From NCBI RefSeq assembly GCF_004364165.1, contig NZ_SOAY01000010.1, forward strand, positions 1,391,098-1,455,097: a DNA stretch of 64,000 nt. The letters run 5' to 3'. Each line of letters starts with the position of its first letter. Within the stretch, counting starts at the first letter, position 1. The DNA is from Maribacter spongiicola. GTDB lineage: Bacteria > Bacteroidota > Bacteroidia > Flavobacteriales > Flavobacteriaceae. The notes under the pieces are model-generated. The model was not told the DNA's origin and searched no databases. It saw only the letters and a list, made by a program, of their open reading frames with translations. Below, in pieces: positions 1 to 9,045 of this stretch. A program made the position numbers and the translations under genes.

Positions 1-276
1 AGAATCAACCTTGTAATCTAATTCTAAAATAAAATCATCATAAAATTTTTCGGTAGATAGAAATGTGTTCGGTGTGCCGTGAGTGGTAGTGCCTATTATT
101 GTACCATCTTTTATAGTATAAGTGGCTTCGCCGCCGAGCTTTTGCCAACCATTTAAAGTTTCGCCGTCAAAAAGGTCTACCCATGGCGTATCATCTTTTG
201 AATTTTCTTTACAGCTCGCAAAAATCAAAAGAATTAGTATAGCAATTGTGTTTGCTGTTGTTCGCATCTTGTTCAT
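1..276 (-). CDS. DUF1080 (3-keto-disaccharide hydrolase family) lipoprotein, partial
   Basis: The N-terminal 92 residues are visible and the rest lies beyond the left edge. The ATG at 276-274 starts a lipoprotein signal peptide with lipobox FASC, so the protein should be membrane-anchored in the periplasm or on the surface. After the signal comes the DUF1080 (PF06439) opening: WVDLFDGETLNGW, then YTIKDGTIIG and the start of the jelly-roll strand DFILELDYKV. The family is named for hydrolysis or elimination of 3-keto-glycosides, and many members have no tested function. It is divergent from the Gfo/Idh/MocA gene at 667, a partner type that could supply 3-keto sugars. A second DUF1080 gene lies at 28775. 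The family call is secure; substrate and activity are inferred. Confidence 0.85.
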   Translation of the reverse strand, partial: MNKMRTTANTIAILILLIFASCKENSKDDTPWVDLFDGETLNGWQKLGGEATYTIKDGTIIGTTTHGTPNTFLSTEKFYDDFILELDYKVDS

Positions 277-666
277 TTTAAATTTAGATATGGTTTGATT
301 GTTTTATTCAGATTTAATGTCGCTAGTACTTCATTTTAATACGATATATGTAATGTGTAATCGATAACTTCTGTGAATATCTTTAATTTTTGTTTAAAAT
401 ATTGAAAATTTGATAACCTAAAAATATATTATTTTTTGTAGTTGACTTCTTTTTTCTATGTATTAACAAGATGTTAACAGTTGTGGTTTTTCGATTTGTT
501 TTTTTATAATTTTTTTGGATTAAAAAGTTATATAAAAATCATACATGGCACCTTTTTAATCATATCTATCATCTGTTCGATTTTGAATTATATAGTTTTA
601 ATCACAACAAATTTTACAGCTCGTTAAGGGCGCTAAATTCAAACATAACTTACAGAACTTAAAAGA
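277..666. other. 390-bp divergent intergenic region
   Basis: This AT-rich region lies between the divergent DUF1080 and Gfo/Idh/MocA genes. It holds one recognisable element, the tandem-repeat operator and -7 box at 534-600 that points to the right. I see no matching operator for the leftward gene, no small ORF with coding character and no RNA gene. Confidence 0.6.
534..600 (+). promoter_or_regulatory. AraC-type tandem operator plus -7 box, upstream of the Gfo/Idh/MocA gene
   Basis: Half-sites AAAAATCATACATGG (TCAT at 539) and TTTAATCATATC (TCAT at 560) are exactly 21 bp apart. A -7-like box TAGTTTTA sits at 593-600, starting 33 bp after the second TCAT. The spacing is the same as in nine other promoters of the window. 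The box ends 66 bp before the ATG at 667. Confidence 0.75.
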
Positions 667-1986
667 ATGAAGAACGCTAAAAAATCTAAGAAAATTTCTG
701 ACCAAACCCTTTCTCGAAGAGGTTTTTTGACTAAAACAACCCTGGCTGCTGGGGCAATTACCATTCTGCCAAGGCATGTTTTCGGCAGAGGCTTTACTGC
801 ACCTAGCGATAGAATTAATTTAGGTTTTATAGGCTTAGGTAAACAATGTAATGGGTTGGCTAAGAATTTTATAGGCAATACCAGTGCCCAAATTATTGCT
901 GCCAGCGATGTTTGGTCTACTAAAAATGACTGGTTTAAAGGTCATGTAGAAAGTACTTACGCAGAAAAACGAAATCAAAAAAACTATAACTCTGTAAAAA
1001 CATATTTAAATTATAAGGAGCTTTTAGAGCGCAGTGATATTGATGGCGTGGTCATCGCAACGCCTGATCATTGGCATGCCATACAGGCAATCGATGCTAT
1101 GAAAGCTGGTAAAGATGTGTATTGTGAAAAGCCCTTAACGCATAATATTGAAGAAGGTATTGCACTTGTTAAGACGACCAAAAAGACAGGTCAAATTTTG
1201 CAGACGGGCAGTATGCAAAGATCATGGAGTTCTTTTAGAAAGGCATGTGAACTAATTCGTAATGGTTACTTGGGAGATATTAAGCAGGTACTTGTAAATG
1301 TTGGTGACCCAGCAATTCCATATAATTTAAAAGCAGAAACAATGCCGTCTGAAATTAACTGGAACAATTGGTGCGGTCCAGCTCCTTTGTTGGCTTATAA
1401 TCATCGTTTGGCACCTTCTCGTAATAATGTAGATTTTTGGCCAGATTGGCGACTTTTTGAAGAAGTTGGCGGTGGTATTCTTTGTGATTGGGGTGCGCAT
1501 ATGTTCGATATTGTTCAATGGGCTTTAGATATGGATCGATCAGGACCTGTAAAATACGTTCCGCCAACAGATAAAAATGCGGTACGTGGATTGAAAATGT
1601 ATTATGAAAACGGAATAGAAATGATACATGAAGATTTTGGTAGAGGATGGGGTGTGCGTTTTATTGGTTCTGAAGGTACTATGGATGTAAGTAGATCGTA
1701 TTTAGAAACTACTCCAGAAAATATTTTAACTACAGATTTATCTAATGCCAAAGTAAAACTATACAATACTGAGGGTAATCATCTTAAAGATTGGTTAGAT
1801 GCTATGAAGACTAGAACGCAGCCAATTTGCGATGTAGAAACTGGGCATAGATCTGCTACTGTATGTAACATTGCCAATATCGCCTATAATTTAGGTAGAC
1901 CGTTAGAATGGAACCCAACAAAAGAGAAGTTCTTAAAAGATGCTGAAGCCAACAAAATGCGTGGCAGAAAAGCACGCAAGTTTTAA
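667..1986 (+). CDS. Tat-exported Gfo/Idh/MocA family oxidoreductase
   Basis: An NAD(P)-dependent sugar dehydrogenase fold of 439 residues. A twin-arginine signal (SRRGFLTKTTLAAGA, RR at 17-18) predicts export in folded form, presumably with bound cofactor. The Rossmann motif GFIGLGKQ (53-60), ATPDHWH (131-137), the family signature CEKPLTHN (EKP 154-156) and the C-terminal-domain motif WGAHMFDIVQW (275-285) are all present. The length is normal for the exported subgroup common in Bacteroidota and Planctomycetota. It probably oxidises a sugar or oligosaccharide hydroxyl in the periplasm, which fits DUF1080 (3-keto glycoside) proteins at 1-276 and 28775. Its promoter carries the shared operator (534-600), so it belongs to the PUL regulon. 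The substrate is unknown, and an epimerase- or hydrolase-like activity through transient oxidation is also possible. Confidence 0.92.
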   Translation: MKNAKKSKKISDQTLSRRGFLTKTTLAAGAITILPRHVFGRGFTAPSDRINLGFIGLGKQCNGLAKNFIGNTSAQIIAASDVWSTKNDWFKGHVESTYAEKRNQKNYNSVKTYLNYKELLERSDIDGVVIATPDHWHAIQAIDAMKAGKDVYCEKPLTHNIEEGIALVKTTKKTGQILQTGSMQRSWSSFRKACELIRNGYLGDIKQVLVNVGDPAIPYNLKAETMPSEINWNNWCGPAPLLAYNHRLAPSRNNVDFWPDWRLFEEVGGGILCDWGAHMFDIVQWALDMDRSGPVKYVPPTDKNAVRGLKMYYENGIEMIHEDFGRGWGVRFIGSEGTMDVSRSYLETTPENILTTDLSNAKVKLYNTEGNHLKDWLDAMKTRTQPICDVETGHRSATVCNIANIAYNLGRPLEWNPTKEKFLKDAEANKMRGRKARKF

Positions 1987-1996
1987 AACAAATTAT

Positions 1997-2866
1997 TTAG
2001 ATATTCACCTGCTCTTTTCTGAAAAAAGCAGGTGTTTTTCCTGTATGCTTTTTAAATAGCCTAGAGAAGTAAGAGCTATTATTTAAACCCACTTTTTCAG
2101 CAATTTCGTTTAAAGAGTCATTAGTGGTAAGAAGTAGCAATTGTGACCGCTCTATTCTTTTTTCTTGAATGAATTTATTAGGATTGGATTTATATACCTG
2201 TTTAAAAAGTCTTGAGAAATGATCAGGACTATAATTGCAAATTTCAGCTAACTCAACTACTGTAATCGGTAATTGTAAATTATTGTTGATATAGTTCAAT
2301 ATGTTTTGCATTCCATAATTAGTAACCTGTATTTTATTTTGCACATTATAACTGGTAATAAATTTGGAGAAGAGTACGGTAAGTAAACCTTGGGTTTCTA
2401 GAAAGTCTTTTGTGCTCAACACTTCATTCTGCTTAATAAAATCTTGCAATGTAGGTTTATTGTCATATGTTTTTGGATCACTATTCATGATTTCCCTATT
2501 CCTGTTTAAAGCAAGTAAACATTCAAAATACTCTTTGTCGTTATCACCTGCTTCAATTTCATAATTAAAATTTTTTAGGCTGTATATAGAAATTCCATTG
2601 TTTACTTCCTCTAAAAAACTAATGTAAAATTGCTCATGATAGTTGTCGCAAGAGAATTTGGCATAACTATAACTTGGTATCAAGTACATGTAGCCCGGCT
2701 TTAAAGTGAATAACTGATTGTTATGGTACACCTTAGCACTCCCCTTGGTGATGTAATACATTCTGGTGAACGGACTAATCACATTCTCAAAATTCCATGA
2801 GGTGTTAAGCTTGGCATAGCCAATATTCAAAAGAGTTAAGCGTAAAGATTGAAGTATCTGAATCAT
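1997..2866 (-). CDS. AraC-family transcriptional regulator
   Basis: A 289-residue cytoplasmic regulator. Residues about 20-140 form an AraC-type cupin sensor (FTRMYYITKGSAKVYHN, then LKPGYMYLIPSYSYAKFSC). Residues about 185-285 form the double helix-turn-helix (LPITVVELAEICNYSPDHFS, then NEIAEKVGLNNSSYFSRLFKK). No signal peptide or membrane segment is seen, so it should sense an intracellular sugar, unlike hybrid two-component PUL regulators. It is the only PUL-type regulator gene in the window. I infer that it binds the 21-bp-spaced tandem repeats found before ten transcription units. I see no good copy of that operator before its own gene. Its 3' end overlaps the terminator hairpin of the converging gene at 667-1986. 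Confidence 0.93.
   Translation of the reverse strand: MIQILQSLRLTLLNIGYAKLNTSWNFENVISPFTRMYYITKGSAKVYHNNQLFTLKPGYMYLIPSYSYAKFSCDNYHEQFYISFLEEVNNGISIYSLKNFNYEIEAGDNDKEYFECLLALNRNREIMNSDPKTYDNKPTLQDFIKQNEVLSTKDFLETQGLLTVLFSKFITSYNVQNKIQVTNYGMQNILNYINNNLQLPITVVELAEICNYSPDHFSRLFKQVYKSNPNKFIQEKRIERSQLLLLTTNDSLNEIAEKVGLNNSSYFSRLFKKHTGKTPAFFRKEQVNI
2006..2039 (+). terminator. Rho-independent terminator of the Gfo/Idh/MocA gene, inside the 3' end of the AraC gene
   Basis: Arms CACCTGC (2006-2012) and GCAGGTG (2028-2034) are followed by five T on the plus strand. The hairpin sits about 20 bp after the stop of the plus-strand gene, and its arms also encode the last residues of the converging AraC protein. 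Confidence 0.6.
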
Positions 2867-3032
2867 AAATAGTTCGCTTTATTTCTTATTCAAAGCAGTT
2901 TTAAAGCTTGATTATCGTATTAGTGAAATTAAAATATTATTTCGGCCATCGGCTACAAGGTTTTAAAATTAAAGAATTTGCCCTTAATATCAACTCGATT
3001 TAATATAGACATATCGGAAATGTATATTTTAT

Positions 3033-3077
3033 GAACTGATTTGTAACAGTCTTTAGGGTTTTGATAATTTATTTTTG
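3033..3077 (+). promoter_or_regulatory. Promoter of the cytochrome/DUF1501/GH29 operon with a degenerate shared operator
   Basis: A perfect -7 box TATTTTTG lies at 3070-3077, 25 bp before the ATG at 3103. Exactly 33 bp upstream of its first base is ACTGATTTGTAAC (TGAT at 3037), a near match to the proximal half-site of the other promoters. The distal half-site 21 bp further up (around 3016) is poor. It is likely a weak member of the same regulon. Confidence 0.5.
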
Positions 3078-3102
3078 GAAGGATACTTATTTATAATATT
3101 TT

Positions 3103-6100
3103 ATGACAAATTTTATCAAACTTATAATATTCGGATTTTTTATTGTGGTATTATCATCTTGTGGTGGTCCAGAACTTCCTGAATTGGTAGCAGTGGCTTA
3201 TGATAAACTACCTGAAGAAGTAGATTTTAATCAACATGTAAAACCTATATTATCTGATAAATGCTATTTGTGCCATGGTCCAGATAAAGGAAACATTAAA
3301 GGAGGTCTACAACTTCATGATGCAGAATTTGCATACGGCGAACTGAGTGAAACGCTTGGTAAGTTTGCGATTACACCTGGTAATTTAAAGAAGAGCGAAT
3401 TCTTTCATCGAATTATAACAGATGATCAAGACTTGATAATGCCTGCGCCAAGTTCTCATTTAACCCTTACCGCTTATGAAAAAGCGGTTTTAGTAAAATG
3501 GATAGAAGATGGTGCCGAATACAAGGATCACTGGGCATTTTTGCAACCAGAAAAATATGATATTCCTGAGGTAGACCAAAAACAATCCGTTAATAATGAA
3601 ATTGACAATTTTGTATTGGCAAAGTTAGGTGAAGTCAATCTGAAGCCATCTGAAATGGCTTCGAAAGAGGTATTGTTGCGTAGAGCTTCTTTTGATTTAA
3701 TAGGTTTACCACCAACACCTAAAGAAATAGAATTGTTTTTAAAAGATACTTCTTCGAATGCATTTGAAAAACAAATAGATAGATTGCTAGCTTCAACGCA
3801 CTTCGGGGAACAAATGACCCTCGATTGGATGGATGTTTCGCGCTATGCAGATACTCATGGGTATAGTAATGATCGATATAGAGATACTTCACCCTGGCGA
3901 GATTGGGTCATTAAATCATTCAATGAAAATATGCCATATGATGAATTTCTTACTTGGCAATTGGCGGGCGATTTGTTTGAGAATCCGACCCTAGAACAAA
4001 AACTAGCAACCACATTTAATAGATTGCATCCGCAGAACTTAGAAGGTGGTATTATTGACGAAGAATTTAGGTCAGAATATGTAGCCGATAGAACAGCTAC
4101 GGTAAGTCAAGGTATCTTAGGCTTATCTTATGCCTGCGCAAAATGCCATGATCATAAATACGATCCCATCTCTCAGAAAAACTATTACGAGATGTATAGC
4201 TTTTTCAATAATATAGACGAAACGGGATTAATTCCTTGGGATTTGGCTACACCCGTACCGGCGATGTTATTACCAACTGAAGAGCAAGAAGGTGTTTTAG
4301 CATATTTAGAGGAAATTGTAAAAACCACTGAGAAAAGACTGGCGGAAACAGAAACAACCGAAGTTCAGAAAGCAGAGGTATGGTTGGCTAGTAACGACTA
4401 TAAAAACATTCCTGTAAATAGTAAACCTAATGGACTGGTCGCCGCATTCAATTTTGATGAACAAAAACTTATTAATACCGTAGGTGGTAATGGTCGCAAT
4501 AAAATTCAAATGCGTCAAGAGTTTGTGCAGAACGAAAAAGCAGCCTATAAGCAAGGTGCTTCGGGTATGGGCTTGGCGATGGATGGTGATACGTGGCTAG
4601 ATTTGGATAAAATTGGAATTTATAAAAGAAATGAACCGTTCAGTATTTCTATTGAAGTATTTATACCGACTGACTTAGACGATGGGGTAATATTCCATAA
4701 AATGAATAGCTCTGAACTACACTCGTTTAGAGGATATCATCTAAAAATAAAAGAGAATAAAATAGAAGCATTATTAGCACATGTGTATCCAGATAATGCG
4801 ATAGTTATTGAGTCTTTAAATGATGTACCTAAAGAGAAATGGATTCAGTTAACGATGACTTATGACGGTTCTAGTAAAGCTGAAGGAATTTCAATTTATC
4901 AAGACGGCGAAAAACTGAAAACCAAAACAACGTTCGATAATCTTTATAAAGATATTGTATTTAATGGCTTGCAATTATATGGTGCAGAGAGTCCAAAATT
5001 AGAACCAGGCTTGAGAGTAGGGGCTATTTGGCGAGATAAGGGTATTAGAGGGGCTGTAGTAGATAATTTATTGGTATTCGATAGAGAAATTTCAGCTATT
5101 GAGGTGCTACAAATAAAGAATTCTGATAAGTTAAAAGAGCTGCAACAAAAGCAATTTTCAAACTTAAGTGCATCTGAAAAACAACAATTATCAGCATACT
5201 TTTTAAATACAAAATCTAAAGCATATGCAACTGTTCTCAAAGAGGTAGAGCTTAAAAGAAGAGCTTTAGTAGATAGCATAGAAAAAGTCAAACAAATAAT
5301 GGTTATGAAAGAGCGTAAAACGCCTCGTCAAGCCTATATTTTAGATAGAGGAAATTACGATTCACCTACCGATTCGGTTTTTCCCAATGTGCCTGAAGAT
5401 ATTTTACCATGGAAAAAAGAATGGCCAAAAAACAGGCTAGGTTTGGCTAAATGGATAACAGATGAGAAAAATCCGTTGACGGCTAGAGTAACGGTGAACA
5501 GGTACTGGCAAAATTTATTTGGTAGAGGATTGGTATTAAGTTCAGAAGATTTTGGTAATCAAGGCGATTTACCTACTCACCCTAAGTTGCTAGATTGGTT
5601 GGCTATTGGTTTTGTTGATTCCGGTTGGGATGTCAAACTATTATTAAAAACCATGATGATGTCTCGAACATACCAACAGAGTTCGGTTATAAGCGAAGAA
5701 CTTCTTGCAGTCGATGGGGAAAATAAGTGGTTGTCTCGCGGACCTTCTACACGACTATCTGGTGAGATGCTTCGAGATAACGCGCTATACGCATCAGGGT
5801 TGTTAAATGAAAAAATTGGAGGGGAGAGCGTAAAACCTTATCAACCCGAGGGGTTATGGGAAGTGAACGGTGACACCTATGTTCAAGATAGTGAAGAAGG
5901 ACTTTATAGAAGAAGTATGTATACCATTTGGAAAAGAACGGTTCCAAACCCAACTATAGCCACATTTGATGCACCCACAAGAGATTTATGTTCTTCTCGA
6001 CGACAGAAAACAAATACGCCATTACAAGCCCTAGTTATACTTAACGATCCCACTTACATAGAAGCTTCAAGAGTTCTAGGGAAAAGAATTTCTGAAGCTA

Positions 6101-6357
6101 CTTCTATTGAAACGGGAATTCGTTCCGCATTTATAAAATTGACGGGTAGAGCACCCAATGAAAAGGAGTTGTCATTATTGATGAACCTTCAGAAAGAAGA
6201 GTATTCAAAATTTCAAAAGAACATTGATAAAACAAAGGGCTGGATAAATACAGGTGCTTTCAAATTAAGCCAAACAGATGACAAAGCGCTTATTGCAGCA
6301 AATGCCGTAGTGGCAAGTACAATTATGAATGCAGATGCCACCATCACAAAAAGATAA
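3103..6357 (+). CDS. DUF1549/DUF1553 lipoprotein with two c-heme motifs (planctomycete-type cytochrome C domain)
   Basis: A 1084-residue exported lipoprotein (lipobox LSSC, Cys20). In order: a PSCyt1 cytochrome c-like domain with CYLCH at 54-58, a DUF1549 domain (about 165-370) containing a second heme motif CAKCH at 345-349 followed by DHKYDP, a LamG-like concanavalin fold insert (about 440-680), and a DUF1553 domain (about 780-1070; WRNLFG-like stretch NRYWQNLFGRGLV, then RRSMYTIWKRT and TNTPLQALVILNDP). The family is abundant in Planctomycetota, usually paired with DUF1501 as here, and its reaction is unknown. Two CxxCH motifs suggest electron transfer. It is the first gene of a tight operon (gaps of 19-26 bp) ending in a GH29 gene, which argues for a role in sugar oxidation or cleavage. 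Confidence 0.9.
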   Translation: MTNFIKLIIFGFFIVVLSSCGGPELPELVAVAYDKLPEEVDFNQHVKPILSDKCYLCHGPDKGNIKGGLQLHDAEFAYGELSETLGKFAITPGNLKKSEFFHRIITDDQDLIMPAPSSHLTLTAYEKAVLVKWIEDGAEYKDHWAFLQPEKYDIPEVDQKQSVNNEIDNFVLAKLGEVNLKPSEMASKEVLLRRASFDLIGLPPTPKEIELFLKDTSSNAFEKQIDRLLASTHFGEQMTLDWMDVSRYADTHGYSNDRYRDTSPWRDWVIKSFNENMPYDEFLTWQLAGDLFENPTLEQKLATTFNRLHPQNLEGGIIDEEFRSEYVADRTATVSQGILGLSYACAKCHDHKYDPISQKNYYEMYSFFNNIDETGLIPWDLATPVPAMLLPTEEQEGVLAYLEEIVKTTEKRLAETETTEVQKAEVWLASNDYKNIPVNSKPNGLVAAFNFDEQKLINTVGGNGRNKIQMRQEFVQNEKAAYKQGASGMGLAMDGDTWLDLDKIGIYKRNEPFSISIEVFIPTDLDDGVIFHKMNSSELHSFRGYHLKIKENKIEALLAHVYPDNAIVIESLNDVPKEKWIQLTMTYDGSSKAEGISIYQDGEKLKTKTTFDNLYKDIVFNGLQLYGAESPKLEPGLRVGAIWRDKGIRGAVVDNLLVFDREISAIEVLQIKNSDKLKELQQKQFSNLSASEKQQLSAYFLNTKSKAYATVLKEVELKRRALVDSIEKVKQIMVMKERKTPRQAYILDRGNYDSPTDSVFPNVPEDILPWKKEWPKNRLGLAKWITDEKNPLTARVTVNRYWQNLFGRGLVLSSEDFGNQGDLPTHPKLLDWLAIGFVDSGWDVKLLLKTMMMSRTYQQSSVISEELLAVDGENKWLSRGPSTRLSGEMLRDNALYASGLLNEKIGGESVKPYQPEGLWEVNGDTYVQDSEEGLYRRSMYTIWKRTVPNPTIATFDAPTRDLCSSRRQKTNTPLQALVILNDPTYIEASRVLGKRISEATSIETGIRSAFIKLTGRAPNEKELSLLMNLQKEEYSKFQKNIDKTKGWINTGAFKLSQTDDKALIAANAVVASTIMNADATITKR

Positions 6358-6383
6358 TTGGCTAACCTTAAACGTATAAAACT

Positions 6384-7898
6384 ATGTGTAACGATCATCA
6401 ACATAAATTAAGGTCTAATAATAAAGATTTACAAAAATTAGAAAGTCAGCTAGACAGAAGACATTTCTTAAAGAAAACGTCTTTGGGTATTGGAGCCTTG
6501 GCGTTGGGTAGTCTTTTGGGTACAGAAAAATTATTCGCAGGTATTGATAAGAATAGTGCGCCCGAAGATATTCTAAAAGCATATAATAAGAATAGATTAG
6601 GTCTGCCACATCATCTACCTAAGGCAAAGAGAATTATCTATCTATTTCAAAGTGGAGGTCCCTCACAGATGGATTTGTTCGATTACAAGCCAAAGCTTTC
6701 AGATATGTTCGGTAAAGAACTGCCGGACTCTGTAATGAGTGGTCAGCGATTAACAGGTATGAGTGGTAACCAAAGCACACTGCCCATTGCACCATCAACT
6801 TTTAACTTTAAGCAATACGGAGAATCTAGAGCTTGGGTCAGTGATGCAATGCCCTATTTATCTGAGGTAGTTGACGATTTGTGTTTTATAAAAGGAATGC
6901 AGACGGATCAAATTAATCACACTCCGGCAATAACGTTTATGCAAACAGGTAATCAGTTACCGGGTAGACCTTCTATTGGCTCGTGGTTAAGCTATGGTCT
7001 TGGTTCTGACAATGAAAACCTACCTACGTTTATTACCCTAGTTTCTAAAAATGGAAAAGGACAACCGTTAAAGGCTAGTTTATGGGGTAACGGATTTTTA
7101 CCTACCGAACACCAAGGCGTGCAATTTCGCTCGGGTAAAGACCCAGTGTTGTACCTAAGTGACCCAGAAAATTATGATGGAAATGACCGTAGGCATATGT
7201 TAGATTATTTGGGTAATCTTAATAACCTTCAACACGATGCTTATGGTGATCCAGAAATTCAGGCTAGAATGTCGCAGTACGAAATGGCTTTTAAAATGCA
7301 AACTTCTGTACCTGAGGTTTCAGATCTTTCAGACGAATCGGACAGCACTTTTGAGATGTATGGTAAAGATAGTAGGGATCCAGGCACTTATGCTGCAAAT
7401 TGTCTCATGGCAAGAAAACTATTAGAAAAAGGCGTAAAATTTGTGCAGCTGTATCACCAAGGTTGGGATCAGCATAACTACTGTCCGGGTGGGGTTAAAA
7501 GTCAATCACAGAAAACAGACCAAGCTACTGCTGCATTGGTCAAAGATTTAAAACAACGTGGTATACTAGATGATACCTTGGTAGTTTGGGGTGGTGAATT
7601 TGGTAGAACGGTCTACTCTCAAGGGCAACTTACAAAAGAAAACTATGGTCGAGATCATCACCCAAAAGCATTTACCATGTGGATGGCAGGTGCAGGTGTA
7701 AAGCCAGGTTTTAGCTATGGCGAAACAGATGACTTTAGCTATAACGTGGTTAAAGATCCTGTGCATGTGCACGATTTTCATGCAACGCTTTTACATCTAT
7801 TCGGTGTTGATCATGAACGATTAACCTTTAAACATCAAGGTAGACGATACCGCTTAACCGATGTTCATGGTAACGTAGTCAAAGATTTATTAACCTAG
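6384..7898 (+). CDS. Tat-exported DUF1501 protein
   Basis: A 504-residue protein with a twin-arginine signal (RRHFLKKTSLGIGALALG, RR at 25-26). The remainder is a DUF1501 domain, related to the alkaline phosphatase/sulfatase-like fold. Visible motifs include YLFQSGGPSQMDLFDYKP near the start, VQLYHQGWDQH in the middle, WGGEFGRT and GRDHHPKAF near residues 405-430, and a C-terminal HDFHATLLHLFGVDHERL segment; the His/Asp-rich pattern is consistent with metal binding. It follows the DUF1549/DUF1553 gene by 26 bp, the standard pairing in Planctomycetota. No activity is established for the family. Export through Tat implies that it folds, possibly with metal, before transport. Confidence 0.9.
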   Translation: MCNDHQHKLRSNNKDLQKLESQLDRRHFLKKTSLGIGALALGSLLGTEKLFAGIDKNSAPEDILKAYNKNRLGLPHHLPKAKRIIYLFQSGGPSQMDLFDYKPKLSDMFGKELPDSVMSGQRLTGMSGNQSTLPIAPSTFNFKQYGESRAWVSDAMPYLSEVVDDLCFIKGMQTDQINHTPAITFMQTGNQLPGRPSIGSWLSYGLGSDNENLPTFITLVSKNGKGQPLKASLWGNGFLPTEHQGVQFRSGKDPVLYLSDPENYDGNDRRHMLDYLGNLNNLQHDAYGDPEIQARMSQYEMAFKMQTSVPEVSDLSDESDSTFEMYGKDSRDPGTYAANCLMARKLLEKGVKFVQLYHQGWDQHNYCPGGVKSQSQKTDQATAALVKDLKQRGILDDTLVVWGGEFGRTVYSQGQLTKENYGRDHHPKAFTMWMAGAGVKPGFSYGETDDFSYNVVKDPVHVHDFHATLLHLFGVDHERLTFKHQGRRYRLTDVHGNVVKDLLT

Positions 7899-7917
7899 TA
7901 GTCAACAAATAACATTT

Positions 7918-9024
7918 ATGCCAACCAGAAGAAATTTCATAAAAAAAACCGCTATTGCAGGTGCAGCTTTAACGGCTGTACCAACATTCGGATTCAATAC
8001 TCTAAAAAAGAATAAACCGGCTGATACCATATTAGGTCATGGCGATTATCAATACAAGGTGCATAACGATTGGGCACAAATAAGTTCGGTTAGAACACCC
8101 TTGTTGAACTGCCATGAAATGGAAATGGATAGTAAAGGTCGTTTAATTATGATCGGTGATCACCCACAGAACAATGTGTTGATATTTGATAAATCTGGGA
8201 AATTATTAGACTATTGGGGAACTGCCTACCCAGGTGGTCATGGGTTGACTATTTCAAATGAAGGAGGCGAAGATTTTCTGTTTTTGGCTGATTCTGGGTG
8301 GTACCTAAATAAAATAGGAAAGTGGATTAAGCATAACGGTAGAGTTTCAAAGACTACCATAGATGGTAAAGTGCTTTTTGATATTGGGCATCCACAAACT
8401 ATTGGTGTTTATGAAGCGGGACTAAATTATTGCCCTACAGAAGTTGCTGTGGGTCCTAATGGTGATATCTACGTTGCAGACGGTTATGGGCAAGATTTTA
8501 TTTTACAGTACAATTATAAGGGCGAGTTTATACGTAAATGGGGCGGTCATGATAATGAAGATTCGAATTATAATCTTCAAAATGCACATGGTGTAGCAAT
8601 AGATTATAGAGATAAAAATAACCCCATGGTGGTCTGTACTTCTAGAAACGAACAATCGTTTAAGTGGTTTACACTAGACGGTATCTATGTTAAAACACTT
8701 ACACTCCCTAATATGCAGGTATGTAGACCTGTTTTTGATGATACTAATTTGTACGCTGGCGTATGTTGGTCTCAGCCAAAAGTCGGAAAAACAAATTGGA
8801 AAGATCATACTGGCTTTGTTACCATCTTAGAAGGTGATAAAGTAGTTTCTAATCCAGGTGGAACCACGCCCGAATATAAAAATGGTGAACTGCAAAAATC
8901 ATATCAGTTAGAGAATAAGCCTATTCTACATGGACATGATGTATGTGTAGATGAAGATAAAAATTTATACATCTGCCAATGGAACGCCAATAAAACGGCA
9001 CCCATTAAATTAGAACGTGTTTAA
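7918..9024 (+). CDS. Tat-exported NHL-repeat six-bladed beta-propeller protein
   Basis: A 368-residue protein beginning with a twin-arginine-like signal (RRNFIKKTAIAGAALTAVPTFG). The body shows NHL-type blades: NVLIFDKSGKLLDYWG, EVAVGPNGDIYVADGYG, FILQYNYKGEFIRKWGG, AHGVAIDYRDKNN and HDVCVDEDKNLYICQWN. The fold resembles the propellers of peptidyl-alpha-hydroxyglycine lyase and gluconolactonase-like proteins, but I see no decisive catalytic set. It is third in the cytochrome/DUF1501 operon, 19 bp after the previous stop. It could bind or hydrolyse the oxidised (lactone or keto) product of the module, or be a docking protein. The function is inferred from fold only. Confidence 0.85.
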   Translation: MPTRRNFIKKTAIAGAALTAVPTFGFNTLKKNKPADTILGHGDYQYKVHNDWAQISSVRTPLLNCHEMEMDSKGRLIMIGDHPQNNVLIFDKSGKLLDYWGTAYPGGHGLTISNEGGEDFLFLADSGWYLNKIGKWIKHNGRVSKTTIDGKVLFDIGHPQTIGVYEAGLNYCPTEVAVGPNGDIYVADGYGQDFILQYNYKGEFIRKWGGHDNEDSNYNLQNAHGVAIDYRDKNNPMVVCTSRNEQSFKWFTLDGIYVKTLTLPNMQVCRPVFDDTNLYAGVCWSQPKVGKTNWKDHTGFVTILEGDKVVSNPGGTTPEYKNGELQKSYQLENKPILHGHDVCVDEDKNLYICQWNANKTAPIKLERV

Positions 9025-9045
9025 AGTGATTTTGAAGAAATAGTT

